A stretch of DNA of 64,000 nucleotides, from assembly GCA_963703165.1 (NCBI GenBank), contig OY969798.1, positions 620,001-684,000 on the forward strand, written 5' to 3'. The notes beneath the pieces were generated by a model. That model searched no databases. It saw nothing but the letters and a program-made list of their open reading frames with translations, and was not told the origin of the DNA. The DNA comes from JBQTKD01 sp963703165 (lineage in GTDB: Bacteria > Actinomycetota > Actinomycetes > Sporichthyales > Sporichthyaceae). Shown in pieces: positions 1 to 9,193 of the stretch (position 1 is its first letter; every line of letters starts with the position of its first letter). The translations under genes were made by a program, and so were the position numbers.

Positions 1-1661
1 GTGGCGTTCACACAGCCGACGACTGCCGGCACCCCGAACTCCCGCGCCACGATCGCCGCGTGCGACAGCATCCCGCCGCGGTCGGTGACCAGGCCCGCGA
101 GCAACGGCAGCACCAGGTTGAAGGCCGGACCGGTCTGAATCGTCACGAGGATGTCGCCCTCCTCGATCAGTTCCAGCTCGTCGATCTGGCGGATCAGGCG
201 AGCCCGGCCCTCCGCGACTCCGGAGGCTCCGGGGAGGCCCGCGACGACGGCGCCCGCTGTGGTGGCCTCGGGCCCGATGTCGCCGAGAATGCCGTGCAGG
301 GCGAAGCCCAAGCCGGCGTGGACCCGCGCAGCCGTCGGCGGCAACCATTCAGCGGGCAGCGGCGGGCCGGGCGGCTGACCGAACAGGGGCGGCATCCGGC
401 GGTAGTCGGCGTTCAGCCGCCACTGGACCCGCTCGGCGACGTCGGCGGCCGAGGGGCCGGTCCCCTTGCGCAACAGGTCGTCGACCTCGGGGGCGTCGAG
501 GTCGACCGCGTGGTCGGCCTGCTCGAGGCGCCCGCGCGCGGTCAGCCGCTCGCCGATCTCGAGCAACGCCCGCCGCAGGACCGTGCCGAGTTGGCGGTCG
601 CCGTAGACCGCTCGTTCGTCGCGCAAGCGGTACACCAGGCGCGCCTCGGCCAAGGCGGAGTCGAAGATCGCCCGGTGTTCCTCCGGTACTGCCGCGCGCA
701 GCTGGTCCGCGGCGGCCCCCGCGCCGATGTGCGCGTCGGGCTCGGGGGTGTCGAGCGCCGCGCGGAGACGGCCGACGATCAACTCCGGGCACTCGATGGT
801 GGTGGGCACGCCGACCGCGTCCTCCCCGTCGACCGGAAGGAAGCGGGCCTCGGCCAGGTAGGCGCTCAGGGCCTCTCCGACGGGTCCCTGACGCCGGCTC
901 AGTTCCTTGACCGTGGTCGAGGCAGGCTGATCCGCCGCGAGCTTCTCCCGGGCGCCGGGGTCCGCTGCGATCGCGCGAGCTGCGGCTTCCAGCGCGACAC
1001 CGCCGCCGGTGGACACCGGGCTGGCGCCGGAAAGAGCTGCGATCGCGACATGCGGCGGAAGTCCCGTCCAGCCCATCACCGAGAGGAGGTAGTCCCCGAC
1101 CGGCAGGATCGCGGCGCCGTTGTAGGTGTGGTGGACCACCCAGCCGTTCTTGTACGCCTCGGTGCAGGCCTGCAGGTGAGCCAGCAACCCGTCGTCGGAC
1201 AGCCCGCCCAGGTCGACGGCGTCCAACGTGTCTCGCTTGGCGATCTGCTCCGGCTTGTGCGTGGTGTCCCAGTGCAGCAGGTCCCTGCGCCACAGCTGCT
1301 CGGCCCAGACGTTCTCGGCGGCGCGCATCCGTTCCTGGAACGCCGGGTTGTTCGCCAGGATCTCGTCGAAGACCTCCTTGGGAGGGTGATCGACGGCCTC
1401 CGGCGGCGCACCCAGCGCGCGGACCTGGTTGTAGATGAATCCGCCGACGGGACGGGCTTCGACGACCTCGAGCAGCATCCCGTACCGGGCGAAGGTGGAG
1501 CCGAATCCTTCGCAGAACCCGTGAGTGAACAGTGGCCAGATATAGCGGGCCACCGGCCGGGGGCAATGGCTGGCGTCAAGCCCCCACGTGCCGATGCCGG
1601 GGGCCGCCCACCCCGCGTAGGCACTGTCCGGCAGGACGTCAGGGAAGTCGGCAGTGGTCAT
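1..1661 (-). CDS. PEP-utilising enzyme, phosphohistidine swivel domain (3' end cut by window)
   Basis: A single open frame runs from an ATG at 1661 to the left edge, giving about 553 residues with the C terminus missing. Near the cut end is the signature of the swivelling mobile domain of PEP synthase, pyruvate phosphate dikinase and enzyme I (GGMLSHAAIVAREFGVPAVVG), with the phosphorylatable histidine at about residue 534. The preceding 500 residues resemble the long helical region found in stand-alone PEP-utilising proteins and in the C-terminal part of rifampicin phosphotransferases. No ATP-grasp nucleotide-binding domain is visible at the N terminus, so the phosphoryl source and acceptor are unknown. 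It is 157 bases downstream of coaE on the same strand. The domain call is firm; the substrate cannot be told. Confidence 0.8.
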   Translation of the reverse strand, partial: MTTADFPDVLPDSAYAGWAAPGIGTWGLDASHCPRPVARYIWPLFTHGFCEGFGSTFARYGMLLEVVEARPVGGFIYNQVRALGAPPEAVDHPPKEVFDEILANNPAFQERMRAAENVWAEQLWRRDLLHWDTTHKPEQIAKRDTLDAVDLGGLSDDGLLAHLQACTEAYKNGWVVHHTYNGAAILPVGDYLLSVMGWTGLPPHVAIAALSGASPVSTGGGVALEAAARAIAADPGAREKLAADQPASTTVKELSRRQGPVGEALSAYLAEARFLPVDGEDAVGVPTTIECPELIVGRLRAALDTPEPDAHIGAGAAADQLRAAVPEEHRAIFDSALAEARLVYRLRDERAVYGDRQLGTVLRRALLEIGERLTARGRLEQADHAVDLDAPEVDDLLRKGTGPSAADVAERVQWRLNADYRRMPPLFGQPPGPPLPAEWLPPTAARVHAGLGFALHGILGDIGPEATTAGAVVAGLPGASGVAEGRARLIRQIDELELIEEGDILVTIQTGPAFNLVLPLLAGLVTDRGGMLSHAAIVAREFGVPAVVGCVNA

Positions 1662-1818
1662 TCGTGGCTCCGCGGGACGTGAACGGTCGGTGAACGTGAG
1701 CACAACTTACGCCGTGGAGATGACGGGTCGATTCAGGCCGGCCCCCTGCGGGCGTGTCCGGCGCACCGCGCTTGTACCGATGATCTTCGAGCGCCGTGCG
1801 GATTTGCCTGACGTGTCG

Positions 1819-2409
1819 TCAGTTTCGCTGCTGCAGTTCCACCCAGAGCTCGCGGGTCTGCAGTTCGAGGTGCTCGCGGGTCCGCGAGTTGTCCAGCACG
1901 ACATCGGCCGCGGCGAGCCGCTTCGTCCGGTCCACCTGGGCGGAGATCCGGGCCCGGGCATCGGCCTCGGTCATCCCGCGGTGTTCGATGAGCCGGGCAA
2001 CCGCGACCTCCGGCGGCACGTCGACGACGATCACCAGGTCGAACTTGTCCTGCTGACCGGTCTCCACCAGCAGCGGGATCGACTGGATGACGATCGACCC
2101 GGGCGGGGCGGCCGCCACCTCCTCGATGCTGCGGGCCCGGATCAATGGGTGCACGATCGCGTTCAACCTCGCCCGAGCCTCGGGGTCGGCGAAGACCAGT
2201 GCCGCCATGGCCTCGCGGTCCATCCCACCGTCGGGCGTCAGGATCTGGTCGCCGAACTCGGAGGCGATCGCAGCGAGCCCCTCGCTGCCCGGGGCCACGA
2301 CCGCGCGCGCGATCACGTCCGCGTCGACGATGACCGCGCCCAGTTCCGCGAGGAGGTCGGTGACGGTCGTCTTGCCCGACCCGATCCCGCCGGTCAGCCC
2401 GATGTGCAC
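1819..2409 (-). CDS. coaE: dephospho-CoA kinase
   Basis: CoaE phosphorylates the 3'-hydroxyl of dephospho-CoA, the last step of coenzyme A synthesis in the cytosol. The 196-residue protein opens with a P-loop (GLTGGIGSGKTT, residues 4-15). It carries the family's DAD motif after beta-strand 2 (VDADVIAR) and the R-x-x-x-Q/R lid region near HPLIRAR. Length is normal for a stand-alone enzyme; the C-terminal DUF found fused to CoaE in Mycobacterium is absent. The start is a GTG at 2409. Its position next to rpsA and polA is the usual actinobacterial order, although here a VapBC module sits between coaE and rpsA. Confidence 0.95.
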   Translation of the reverse strand: MHIGLTGGIGSGKTTVTDLLAELGAVIVDADVIARAVVAPGSEGLAAIASEFGDQILTPDGGMDREAMAALVFADPEARARLNAIVHPLIRARSIEEVAAAPPGSIVIQSIPLLVETGQQDKFDLVIVVDVPPEVAVARLIEHRGMTEADARARISAQVDRTKRLAAADVVLDNSRTREHLELQTRELWVELQQRN

Positions 2410-2473
2410 GGTAGGGATCCTGCCGGCCTCGTGCGGGGACGGAGTCCGGAGGGCGGTACATACATATCGAAGC

Positions 2474-2479
2474 TATGAT
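2474..2479 (+). promoter_or_regulatory. -10 box for vapBC, leaderless start
   Basis: TATGAT matches the actinobacterial TANNNT -10 hexamer. Six bases separate it from the vapB ATG at 2486, which places the transcription start at or next to the A of the ATG. No Shine-Dalgarno sequence precedes the ATG. This points to a leaderless mRNA. No convincing -35 box is seen. Confidence 0.5.
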
Positions 2480-2485
2480 GCATAC

Positions 2486-2710
2486 ATGAAGCGAACGACC
2501 ATCGAGCTGGACGAGGAGCTCGTCGCACGAGCCAAGCGCGCCCTCGGCCTGGAGACGACCCGAGCGACGGTGGAGGAAGCGCTGCGTCGAGTCGCGGACA
2601 GCGCGGAGCGTCAGCACGCCGAGCTGATCGCTCGGCAGCGGGCGGATCTGGCTGTCCTCGGGACGCACGTCGATCTCGACGTCCTCGCGGGCGATGAGAT
2701 GTGGCGGTGA
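2486..2710 (+). CDS. vapB: VapB-type antitoxin
   Basis: This 74-residue protein starts MKRTTIELDEELVARAKRAL, the N-terminal ribbon-helix-helix pattern of VapB antitoxins, which bind their own promoter as dimers and inhibit the partner PIN nuclease through an acidic, flexible C terminus (here VDLDVLAGDEMWR). The ATG at 2486 has no Shine-Dalgarno but lies directly after a -10 box, so translation is probably leaderless. Its stop overlaps the GTG of the downstream toxin by four bases (GTGA), the usual coupling in VapBC operons. It is divergent from coaE with 76 bases between them. Confidence 0.85.
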   Translation: MKRTTIELDEELVARAKRALGLETTRATVEEALRRVADSAERQHAELIARQRADLAVLGTHVDLDVLAGDEMWR

Positions 2711-3120
2711 GCAGTCCGCCTCCCCCGAGGGGATGGATCCTCGACAAGAGCGCGGCGGCCCGGTCGCAGGATCCAGAGATCGCTGCGCAGCTCGCGGAAC
2801 TCGCCGGCTCGCTGCACCTCTGTCCGATCGGCGAACTCGAGCAGTTGTACTCAGCGCGCTCCGCCACGGACTACGTCGCCCGCAAGGCGCAGATCCGCAA
2901 CGCCTATCTCGCGGCGCCTGCCCCGCCCGACATCCTCGAACGCGCCCTGGCGCTGCAGGCAGACCTGGCCGATCACCACGGGATGTGGCATCGCATCGCG
3001 ATCGGCGACCTACTCATCGCCGAGACGGCGCTGCATCACGGGTTGGGCGTTCTCCACGTGGACCGTGACTACGACCGCATCACCGAGGTGCGTCCGCTCG
3101 TCAGCCGACGACTCGCCTGA
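2707..3120 (+). CDS. vapC: VapC-type PIN-domain toxin
   Basis: PIN-domain ribonuclease of about 137 residues, predicted to cleave tRNA or rRNA when released from VapB. The acidic active-site set is in place: Asp in WILDKSAA near residue 13, Glu in IGELEQLY, Asp in IAIGDLLIAE and Asp in HVDRDYDRI near the C terminus. The start chosen is the GTG at 2707 inside the vapB stop; a GTG at 2701 would add two residues. The RNA target cannot be read from sequence. A strong terminator follows within 20 bases. Confidence 0.85.
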   Translation: MSSPPPPRGWILDKSAAARSQDPEIAAQLAELAGSLHLCPIGELEQLYSARSATDYVARKAQIRNAYLAAPAPPDILERALALQADLADHHGMWHRIAIGDLLIAETALHHGLGVLHVDRDYDRITEVRPLVSRRLA

Positions 3121-3136
3121 CGCAGGCACAGAACGC

Positions 3137-3172
3137 CGAAGGCCCCGTCCGGCGAATCGGACGGGGCCTTCG
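3137..3172. terminator. bidirectional terminator between vapC and rpsA
   Basis: A perfect 15-bp GC-rich inverted repeat (arms 3137-3151 and 3158-3172) with a 6-base loop sits between two convergent genes, vapC ending at 3120 and rpsA ending at 3184. The arms start with cgaagg and end with ccttcg, so the stem has A/T tracts on both sides as expected for a two-way terminator. Confidence 0.85.
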
Positions 3173-3183
3173 ATCAGGTCGTA

Positions 3184-4694
3184 CTAGCTGCGACCGGTGA
3201 GCTTCTCGCGCAGTGCGGCGAGGGCCTCGTCGGTGGCCAGGGTGCCGCTGGCCTCGGTCTCGTCGCCCGCAGGGGCTTCCGAGGAGTACGAGGTCGGCAC
3301 GTCGCCGCCGCCACCGCCGCCTCGGACGAACCGGCCTCGGCGTCGGCAGCCTGAGCGGCCTTGGCCTGCTTGCGGTGCGCCTCGAAGCGGGCGCGGGCCT
3401 CGGCGTACTGCGCCTCCCACACCGCCTGCTGCGCCTCGAAGCCGGCGAGCCACTCGTTGGTCTCCGCGTCGAAGCCCTCCGGGTAGACGTACTGGCCGGC
3501 CTCGTCGTACTCGACGGGCATGCCGTACAGCGCCGGGTCGAAGTGCTCGTCGGCCTCGCCCGCGCCGGAGCCCTCGTTCGCCTGCTTCAGCGAGAGGGAG
3601 ATGCGGCGACGCTCAAGGTCGATGTCGATGACCTTGACGAAGATCTCGTCGCCGACCTGGACGACCTGCTCCGGCACCTCGACGTGGCGCTCGGCCAGCT
3701 CGGAGATGTGGACCAAGCCCTCGATGCCCTCGTCGACGCGCACGAACGCACCGAACGGGACGAGCTTGGTGACGCGACCGGGGACGACCTGGCCGATCTG
3801 GTGCGTCCGGGCGAACTGCTGCCACGGGTCTTCCTGGGTCGCCTTGAGCGACAGCGAGACGCGCTCGCGGTCCATGTCCACGTCGAGAACCTCGACGGTG
3901 ACCTCCTGGCCGACCTCGACAACCTCGGACGGGTGGTCGATGTGCTTCCAGGACAGCTCGGAGACGTGGACGAGACCGTCGACGCCGCCGAGGTCCACGA
4001 ACGCACCGAAGTTGACGATCGAGGAGACGACGCCGGGGCGGACCTGGCCCTTCTGCAGGGTCGTGAGGAAGTTCTGGCGAACCGCGGACTGGGTCTGCTC
4101 GAGCCACGCGCGGCGGGACAGAACGACGTTGTTGCGGTTCTTGTCGAGCTCGATGATCTTGGCCTCGAGCTGCTGACCGACGTAGGGCTGCAGGTCGCGG
4201 ACGCGGCGCATCTCCACCAGCGAGGCGGGGAGGAAGCCACGAAGACCGATGTCCAGGATCAGGCCACCCTTGACGACCTCGATCACCGAACCGGTGACGA
4301 TGCCGTCCTCTTCCTTGATCCGCTCGATCGTGCCCCAGGCGCGCTCGTACTGGGCGCGCTTCTTGGACAGGATCAGACGACCCTCCTTGTCCTCCTTCTG
4401 GAGAACCAGAGCCTCGATCTCATCGCCGACCTTGACGACCTCATTGGGGTCGACGTCGTGCTTGATGGAGAGCTCACGGGAGGGAATGACGCCCTCGGTC
4501 TTGTAGCCGATGTCGAGGAGGACCTCGTCACGGTCCACCTTGACGATGATGCCTTCGACGATGTCGCCGTCGTTGAAGTACTTGATGGTCAGATCGATGG
4601 CGGCGAGGAAGTCCTCAGCCGAACCGATGTCGTTGACCGCGACCTGGGGCGGAGCGGGTGAGGTGACGCCGTAGGCCGGGATAGTGGTGGTCAT
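3184..4694 (-). CDS. rpsA: 30S ribosomal protein S1 (apparent frameshift near 3' end)
   Basis: S1 binds mRNA at the 30S subunit and assists initiation. The protein starts MTTTIPAYGVTSPAPPQVAV at 4694 and has four S1 (OB-fold) repeats between about residues 35 and 370, including GDIVEGIIVKVDRDEVLLDI and the paired VRPGVVSSIVNFGAFVDLGG and VVPGRVTKLVPFGAFVRV repeats. The C-terminal acidic/alanine tail is broken: the main frame runs past the gene into nonsense to 3174. The expected ending (SGTLATDEALAALREKLTG) lies in another frame from about 3315 and stops at 3184. The span of 1511 bases is one short of a multiple of three, so one base, probably a G in the GGC-repeat near 3302-3325, is missing. 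Repaired length is about 503 residues. Confidence 0.93.
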
Positions 4695-4716
4695 TAGGTA
4701 GGTGACTCCGGAAACT

Positions 4717-4784
4717 GGTTTATCGGGGGCCCCTGGATGGGCCGCATCGGCGCGCTGGAGACCGCTTCCGCCTGCCGATAAACC
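4717..4784 (-). promoter_or_regulatory. structured leader upstream of rpsA
   Basis: The 331 bases between rpsA (start 4694, leftward) and the methyltransferase gene (start 5026, rightward) hold no gene. Inside them, 10-base arms ggtttatcgg (4717-4726) and ccgataaacc (4775-4784) form a perfect inverted repeat closing a 48-base GC-rich apical region, 22 bases upstream of the rpsA ATG. In E. coli rpsA is autoregulated through folded leader hairpins; a similar role here is only inference. The rest of the gap should contain the two divergent promoters, which I could not place with confidence. Confidence 0.4.
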
Positions 4785-5025
4785 GAGGTTCCTCCTGACC
4801 AGTCGGCTCCGAGGAGCCGCGGTGACCAAAAGACACTGCCGGATCAACGACGTACGAGCGTGCGCCTACTACGTCCGAGGTCGCACTGGCCCACAACGCG
4901 CCTGCCAGGATACTTGCCGCCGGGAAAACCGGTCAATTGACGGGCGTGATGTCGCGCAGCCTGGGAGAACCCGCAGGTCAGCGCCTCGACGACACGCCGA
5001 CTCGGGGGCAAGCAGAGGAGATCAG

Positions 5026-5814
5026 GTGTCGGACGTGGGGCGGGCCGAGGTCGGGGCCGAGCCGACGACAGCCGCCAACCGGGCGTGGTGGGACTCCGCG
5101 GCGACCGAGTACCAGGCCGAGCACGGGTCATTCCTGGGCGACGCCGATTTCGTGTGGGGCCCCGAGGGGCTGCGCGAGGCGGACGCCCGTCTGCTCGGTC
5201 CGGTGGCGGGCGCCGACGTCCTGGAGTTCGGGTGCGGGGCGGCCCAGTGCGCCCGGTGGCTCCAGGCGGCCGGGGCTCGGGTCGTCGGGGTGGACATGTC
5301 GGAGGTGCAGATCCGGCACTCCCTGGAACTGGACCGCCAAGCCGGGACGCGGGTGCCGGTGCTCGTCGCCGACGCCTCGGCACTCCCCTTGCGTTCTGGT
5401 TCGTTCGACGCCGCGTGCTCGGCCTACGGAGCGCTGCCGTTCGTGGCCGACGTCGGCGCGGTGCTGCGGGAGGTCGCGCGGGTGGTGCGCCCCGGCGGGC
5501 GGGTCGTATTCTCGGTGACGCACCCGTTCCGGTGGTGCTTCCCGGACGACCCCGGCAGGGGCGGGCTGACCGTGCGGGACTCCTACTTCGACCGTCGGGC
5601 CTACGTCGAGTACTCCGACGGCCACCCCAGCTACGTCGAGCACCACCGCACCCTCGGGGACTGGGTGCGGGAGATCGTCGACGCGGGCCTGGTCCTCACC
5701 GACCTCGTCGAGCCGGAGTGGCCGGCCGGGCACGACGGCATCTGGGGCGGCTGGAGCCCGCTGCGTGGCCGACTGTTCCCCGGCACCGCGATCTTTCTGG
5801 TCGACCGCCCCTGA
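5026..5814 (+). CDS. class I SAM-dependent methyltransferase
   Basis: 262-residue Rossmann-fold methyltransferase. Motif I, the SAM-binding loop, is VLEFGCGAAQCARWL near residues 64-78. The acidic end of strand 2 is VVGVDMSEVQIR and motif II/III is VADASALPLRSGSFDAACSAYGALPF, with VVRPGGRVVFSVTHPF as the post-III strand. This is the Methyltransf_11/UbiE-like layout; the C-terminal half (WCFPDD, EHHRTLGDWVREIVDAGL, EPEWP) matches uncharacterised actinobacterial relatives that follow this pattern near polA/rpsA. The GTG at 5026 is chosen because AGAGGAG lies six bases upstream; longer forms into the rpsA leader have no coding character. The acceptor substrate is unknown. Confidence 0.85.
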   Translation: MSDVGRAEVGAEPTTAANRAWWDSAATEYQAEHGSFLGDADFVWGPEGLREADARLLGPVAGADVLEFGCGAAQCARWLQAAGARVVGVDMSEVQIRHSLELDRQAGTRVPVLVADASALPLRSGSFDAACSAYGALPFVADVGAVLREVARVVRPGGRVVFSVTHPFRWCFPDDPGRGGLTVRDSYFDRRAYVEYSDGHPSYVEHHRTLGDWVREIVDAGLVLTDLVEPEWPAGHDGIWGGWSPLRGRLFPGTAIFLVDRP

Positions 5815-5884
5815 GGGCGAAAAGCGCAACGTCCGACCGAATGCGGCCCGCGGCCCTCGTTCGGTCGGACGCTGCGGAGCGTTC

Positions 5885-6073
5885 CTAGCCGTTGGTGAAC
5901 TTGTCGGCGGCCTGGTTCGCCTTGTCCTGTGCCATGTCGACCTTGTCGGCGTGTTGGCCACCGGTCTTCGCGTCGACTGCGTCGCCCGCCTTGTCGATGC
6001 CCTGATCGACCTTGTCCGGGTTCTTCCCGGCGAAGTCCTTGGCCTTGTCCTTGATGCTGTCGAACGCGCCCAT
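5885..6073 (-). CDS. MT0933-like small antitoxin-family protein
   Basis: 62-residue, highly charged, helical protein (MGAFDSIKDKAKDFAGKNPD, then KVDQGIDKAGDAVDAKTGG) matching the family named for MT0933/Rv0909, annotated as antitoxins, and also resembling CsbD-like stress proteins. The ATG at 6073 is preceded by GGGAGGG at good spacing, so the short form is right. No toxin gene flanks it: the neighbours are a methyltransferase (convergent, 70 bases away) and polA (upstream, same strand). It is therefore an orphan, and a stress or desiccation role is as likely as an antitoxin role. Confidence 0.75.
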   Translation of the reverse strand: MGAFDSIKDKAKDFAGKNPDKVDQGIDKAGDAVDAKTGGQHADKVDMAQDKANQAADKFTNG

Positions 6074-6265
6074 GGGGGTCCCTCCCTGCAGTTGGCGAAC
6101 AGCTTCTCCGTAGGGCATTCCCGGCCCACGCCGGCTCTACACGCCTGCCGTAGGCGTTGCTTGTCATCCGTTGTGGCCACACATTGCGGACATTTCGCCC
6201 ACTTTCACAACCACTGCGCACGTCGTGTTCGCGACTTCGTCGCTCAACAGGCTTCAATCGGCTCG

Positions 6266-6300
6266 GGAGAGCGAAAGCTCGTTCCTCGCCTTCGCTCTCC
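6266..6300 (-). terminator. stem-loop downstream of polA
   Basis: Perfect 10-bp arms ggagagcgaa (6266-6275) and ttcgctctcc (6291-6300) with a 15-base loop, 39 bases past the polA stop and before the next leftward gene. This is consistent with a terminator, although no T-run follows. Confidence 0.45.
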
Positions 6301-6338
6301 GCTCGCCTCAATCGCCTGTGCGTAATGGTCGTAAGCCG

Positions 6339-9015
6339 TCAGTGGCCGGCGTCGTGCCAGTTCTTGCCGACGCCGACGGAGACGTCGAGGGCGACGGACA
6401 GTGGGTAGGCGCCGCCCATCTGGTCGCGGACCAACTGTTCGAGCTGCTCGCGTTCGCCGGGGGCGACCTCGAGGACGAGTTCGTCGTGGACCTGCAGGAG
6501 CATGCGGGACTTGAGCCCGGTGGCCTTGATGGCGCCGTCGACGCCGAGCATCGCGACCTTGATGATGTCGGCGGCCGAGCCCTGGATGGGGGCGTTCAGT
6601 GCCATGCGCTCGGCCATCTCGCGGCGTTGGCGGTTGTCGCTGGTGAGGTCCGGGCAGGTAGCGGCGGCGGCCGAGGATCGTCTCGGTGTAGCCCTCCATG
6701 CGCGCGACCTCGACGACCTTGTGCAGGTAGTCCCGCACCCCGCCGAAGCGGTCGAAGTACTCGTCGCGCAGCCCGGACGCTTCCTCGACGGAGATCTTCA
6801 GTTGGCGCGAGAGACCGAACGAGGAGAGTCCGTAGGCCAATCCGTAGGACATCGCCTTGATCTTGGCGCGCTGGGCGAGGGTGACGTCGCCGGGTTCGAC
6901 GGAGAAGACCCTTGACGCCACGGTGGTGTGCAGGTCCTCCCCCGAGGCGAAGGCCTCCTTCAGCCCGTCGTCCTCGGACAGGTGCGCCATGATCCGCATC
7001 TCGATCTGGCTGTAGTCCGCGGTCATCAGCGACTCGTAGCCGGGCCCGCAAATGAAGGCCGTGCGGATGCGGCGGCCCTCCTCGGTGCGGATCGGGATGT
7101 TCTGCAGGTTCGGGTCCGTCGAGGACAACCGGCCGGTCGCGGCGATCATCTGGTTGAACGTGGTGTGGATGCGGCCGTGGTCGTCGAGCATCGGCAGCAG
7201 GCCGTCGACGGTCGACTTCAGCCGGGTGACGTCGCGGTGGCGGAGTAGGTGTTCGAGGAACGGGTGCTCCGTCTTCTCGAACAGGTCAACAAGTGACTCG
7301 GCGTCAGTTGTCCAACCGGTCTTGATCTTCTTGGTCTTCGGCAGCCCGAGTTCCTCGAACAGCACGACCTGCAACTGCTTGGGCGATCCGAGGTTCACCT
7401 CGTGTCCGAGGGCGGCGAACGCGGCCTGTTCGGCATCCTTCACCCCGCCGCCGAACTCGGCCGACAGGTTCGCGAGGTAGTCGGCGTCGGCCGCGATGCC
7501 GACGGTCTCCAGCTGCGTGAGGACCTCGACCAGCGGCAGTTCGACCTGCTCCAGCAACGGCGCCCCGCCGCGCTCGGCGAGCTCGCTGTCCAGGAACGTG
7601 GCCAGGTCGATGATCGCGCTCGCCCGGACCATCGCGGCCTCGGCGGAGGCCTGCTCGTCGGCGCCGTCGAAGGAGAGCTGCCCCTCGTCGGCGGAGTCGT
7701 TGCGCAACTCGCGGTGCAGGAAGCGCAGCGCCAGGTCGGACAGGTCGAAGGACCGCTGCCCGGGCAGGGCCAGATACGCCGAGAGAGCGGTGTCGGAGGT
7801 GACCCCGTTCAGGGTCCAGCCGTGCGCGGCCAACGCCAACGCCGGGCCCTTGGCGTCATGCAGCGCCTTGGGGCGGGCGGCGTCGGCCAACCAGGCCGCG
7901 AGCGACTTGTCGTCGTCCGGGCCGATCGTGGCGGGGTCGATGAAGCAGGCCGACCCGTCGGCGGCGGCCAACGCCAGGCCGGTCACCAGACCGGTGCCGC
8001 GGCCCCAGGTGCCGACGACCTCGAGGCCGACCCGCTCCGGCCCGGCGGCGTGCTCCTCGATCCACGCGGTGACCTCGCCCGGGGCGAGCGACGACCCGGA
8101 GATGTCGAACCCGGACTCCGCCTCGGGCGTCGCGGACTCCAACGTCGCCCAGAGCCGCTCGCGCAGTACGCGGAACTGGAGGGTGTCGAAGACGCGGTGC
8201 ACCTCGTCGCGGTCCCACTGCTGCAACGCCAGGTCCGCGGGAACGACATCCAGCGGAACGTCGCGGCGCAGCTCGGTCAGTTGGCGGTTCAGCATCACTG
8301 AGGACAGGTGCGCACGCAGTGCCTCACCGACCTTGCCCTTGACCTCATCGACCCGGTTGATCAGTTCGTCGAGGGAGCCGTACTCGCGGATCCACTTCGC
8401 GGCGGTCTTCTCCCCCACGCTCGGGATCGAGGGCAGGTTGTCCGACGGGTCCCCGCGCAGCGCCGCGTAGTCCGGGTACTGCTTGGGTGTGAGCCCGTAT
8501 CGCTCCTCGACCGCGGCCGGGTCCATCCGGGACAGCTCGGAGACACCGCGCTTGGGGTAGAGGACTGTGACGTTGTCCGAGACGAGCTGGAAGGCGTCGC
8601 GGTCCCCGGAGAGGATCAGCACCTGATAGCCCTCGGCCTCGGCCGCGACGGTCACCGTGGCGATGACGTCATCGGCCTCGTAGCCCTCCACCGCGAGGAC
8701 CTGGATGCGCAGGGCGTCGAGGACCTCGCGGATCAGACTGACCTGCGGACGGAAGTCGTCCGGCGCGGAGGTGCGGTTGGCTTTGTACTCCGGGAACGCC
8801 TCGGTGCGGAACGTCGCCCGGGAGATGTCGAAGCACACCGCGAGGTGCGTCGGGACCTCGTCACGCAGCGTGTTGATCAGCATCGACGTGAAGCCGTAGA
8901 CGGCGTTCGTAGGGGCGCCGGTGGTGGTGGAGAAGTTCTCCACCGGCAGCGCGTAGAACGCCCGATAGGCCAAGGAGTGCCCATCCAGCAACAACAACCG
9001 CCCTGCATCTGCCAC
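6339..9015 (-). CDS. polA: DNA polymerase I (apparent frameshift near 3' end)
   Basis: Family A polymerase for gap filling, Okazaki fragment maturation and repair. The N-terminal 5' nuclease domain begins LLLLDGHSLAYRAFYALP. The central 3'-5' exonuclease-like domain is degenerate, without the DxE pair, as usual in actinobacteria. The polymerase domain has motif A (DYSQIEMRIMAHLSED), motif B (RAKIKAMSYGLAYGLSSFG) and motif C (VHDELVLEV). Motif C lies in a different frame: after GRRRYLP the frame is lost near 6650-6655 and resumes as NAPIQGSAADIIKVAML, ending at 6339. The span is one base longer than a multiple of three, so one extra C/G is present. The GTG at 9015 (VADAGRLLLL) is preferred over a TTG at 9045. 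Repaired length is about 891 residues, normal for the family. Confidence 0.95.
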
Positions 9016-9193
9016 GCCGGCGATCCTAGGTGGCGACGCCGACAACGTGCCTGGCGCCCGGAATGGGTGGGGCTGCGGGGGCTTGGTATTTCAATGGCGC
9101 AAACCTCGGCCCGATTGACCGGATCGAGCCGCCTGCCGCCAGTACAGTCCGGTGATCAAGGAACATGATCTTCACCGGGCTGGGGAGGGCCGC

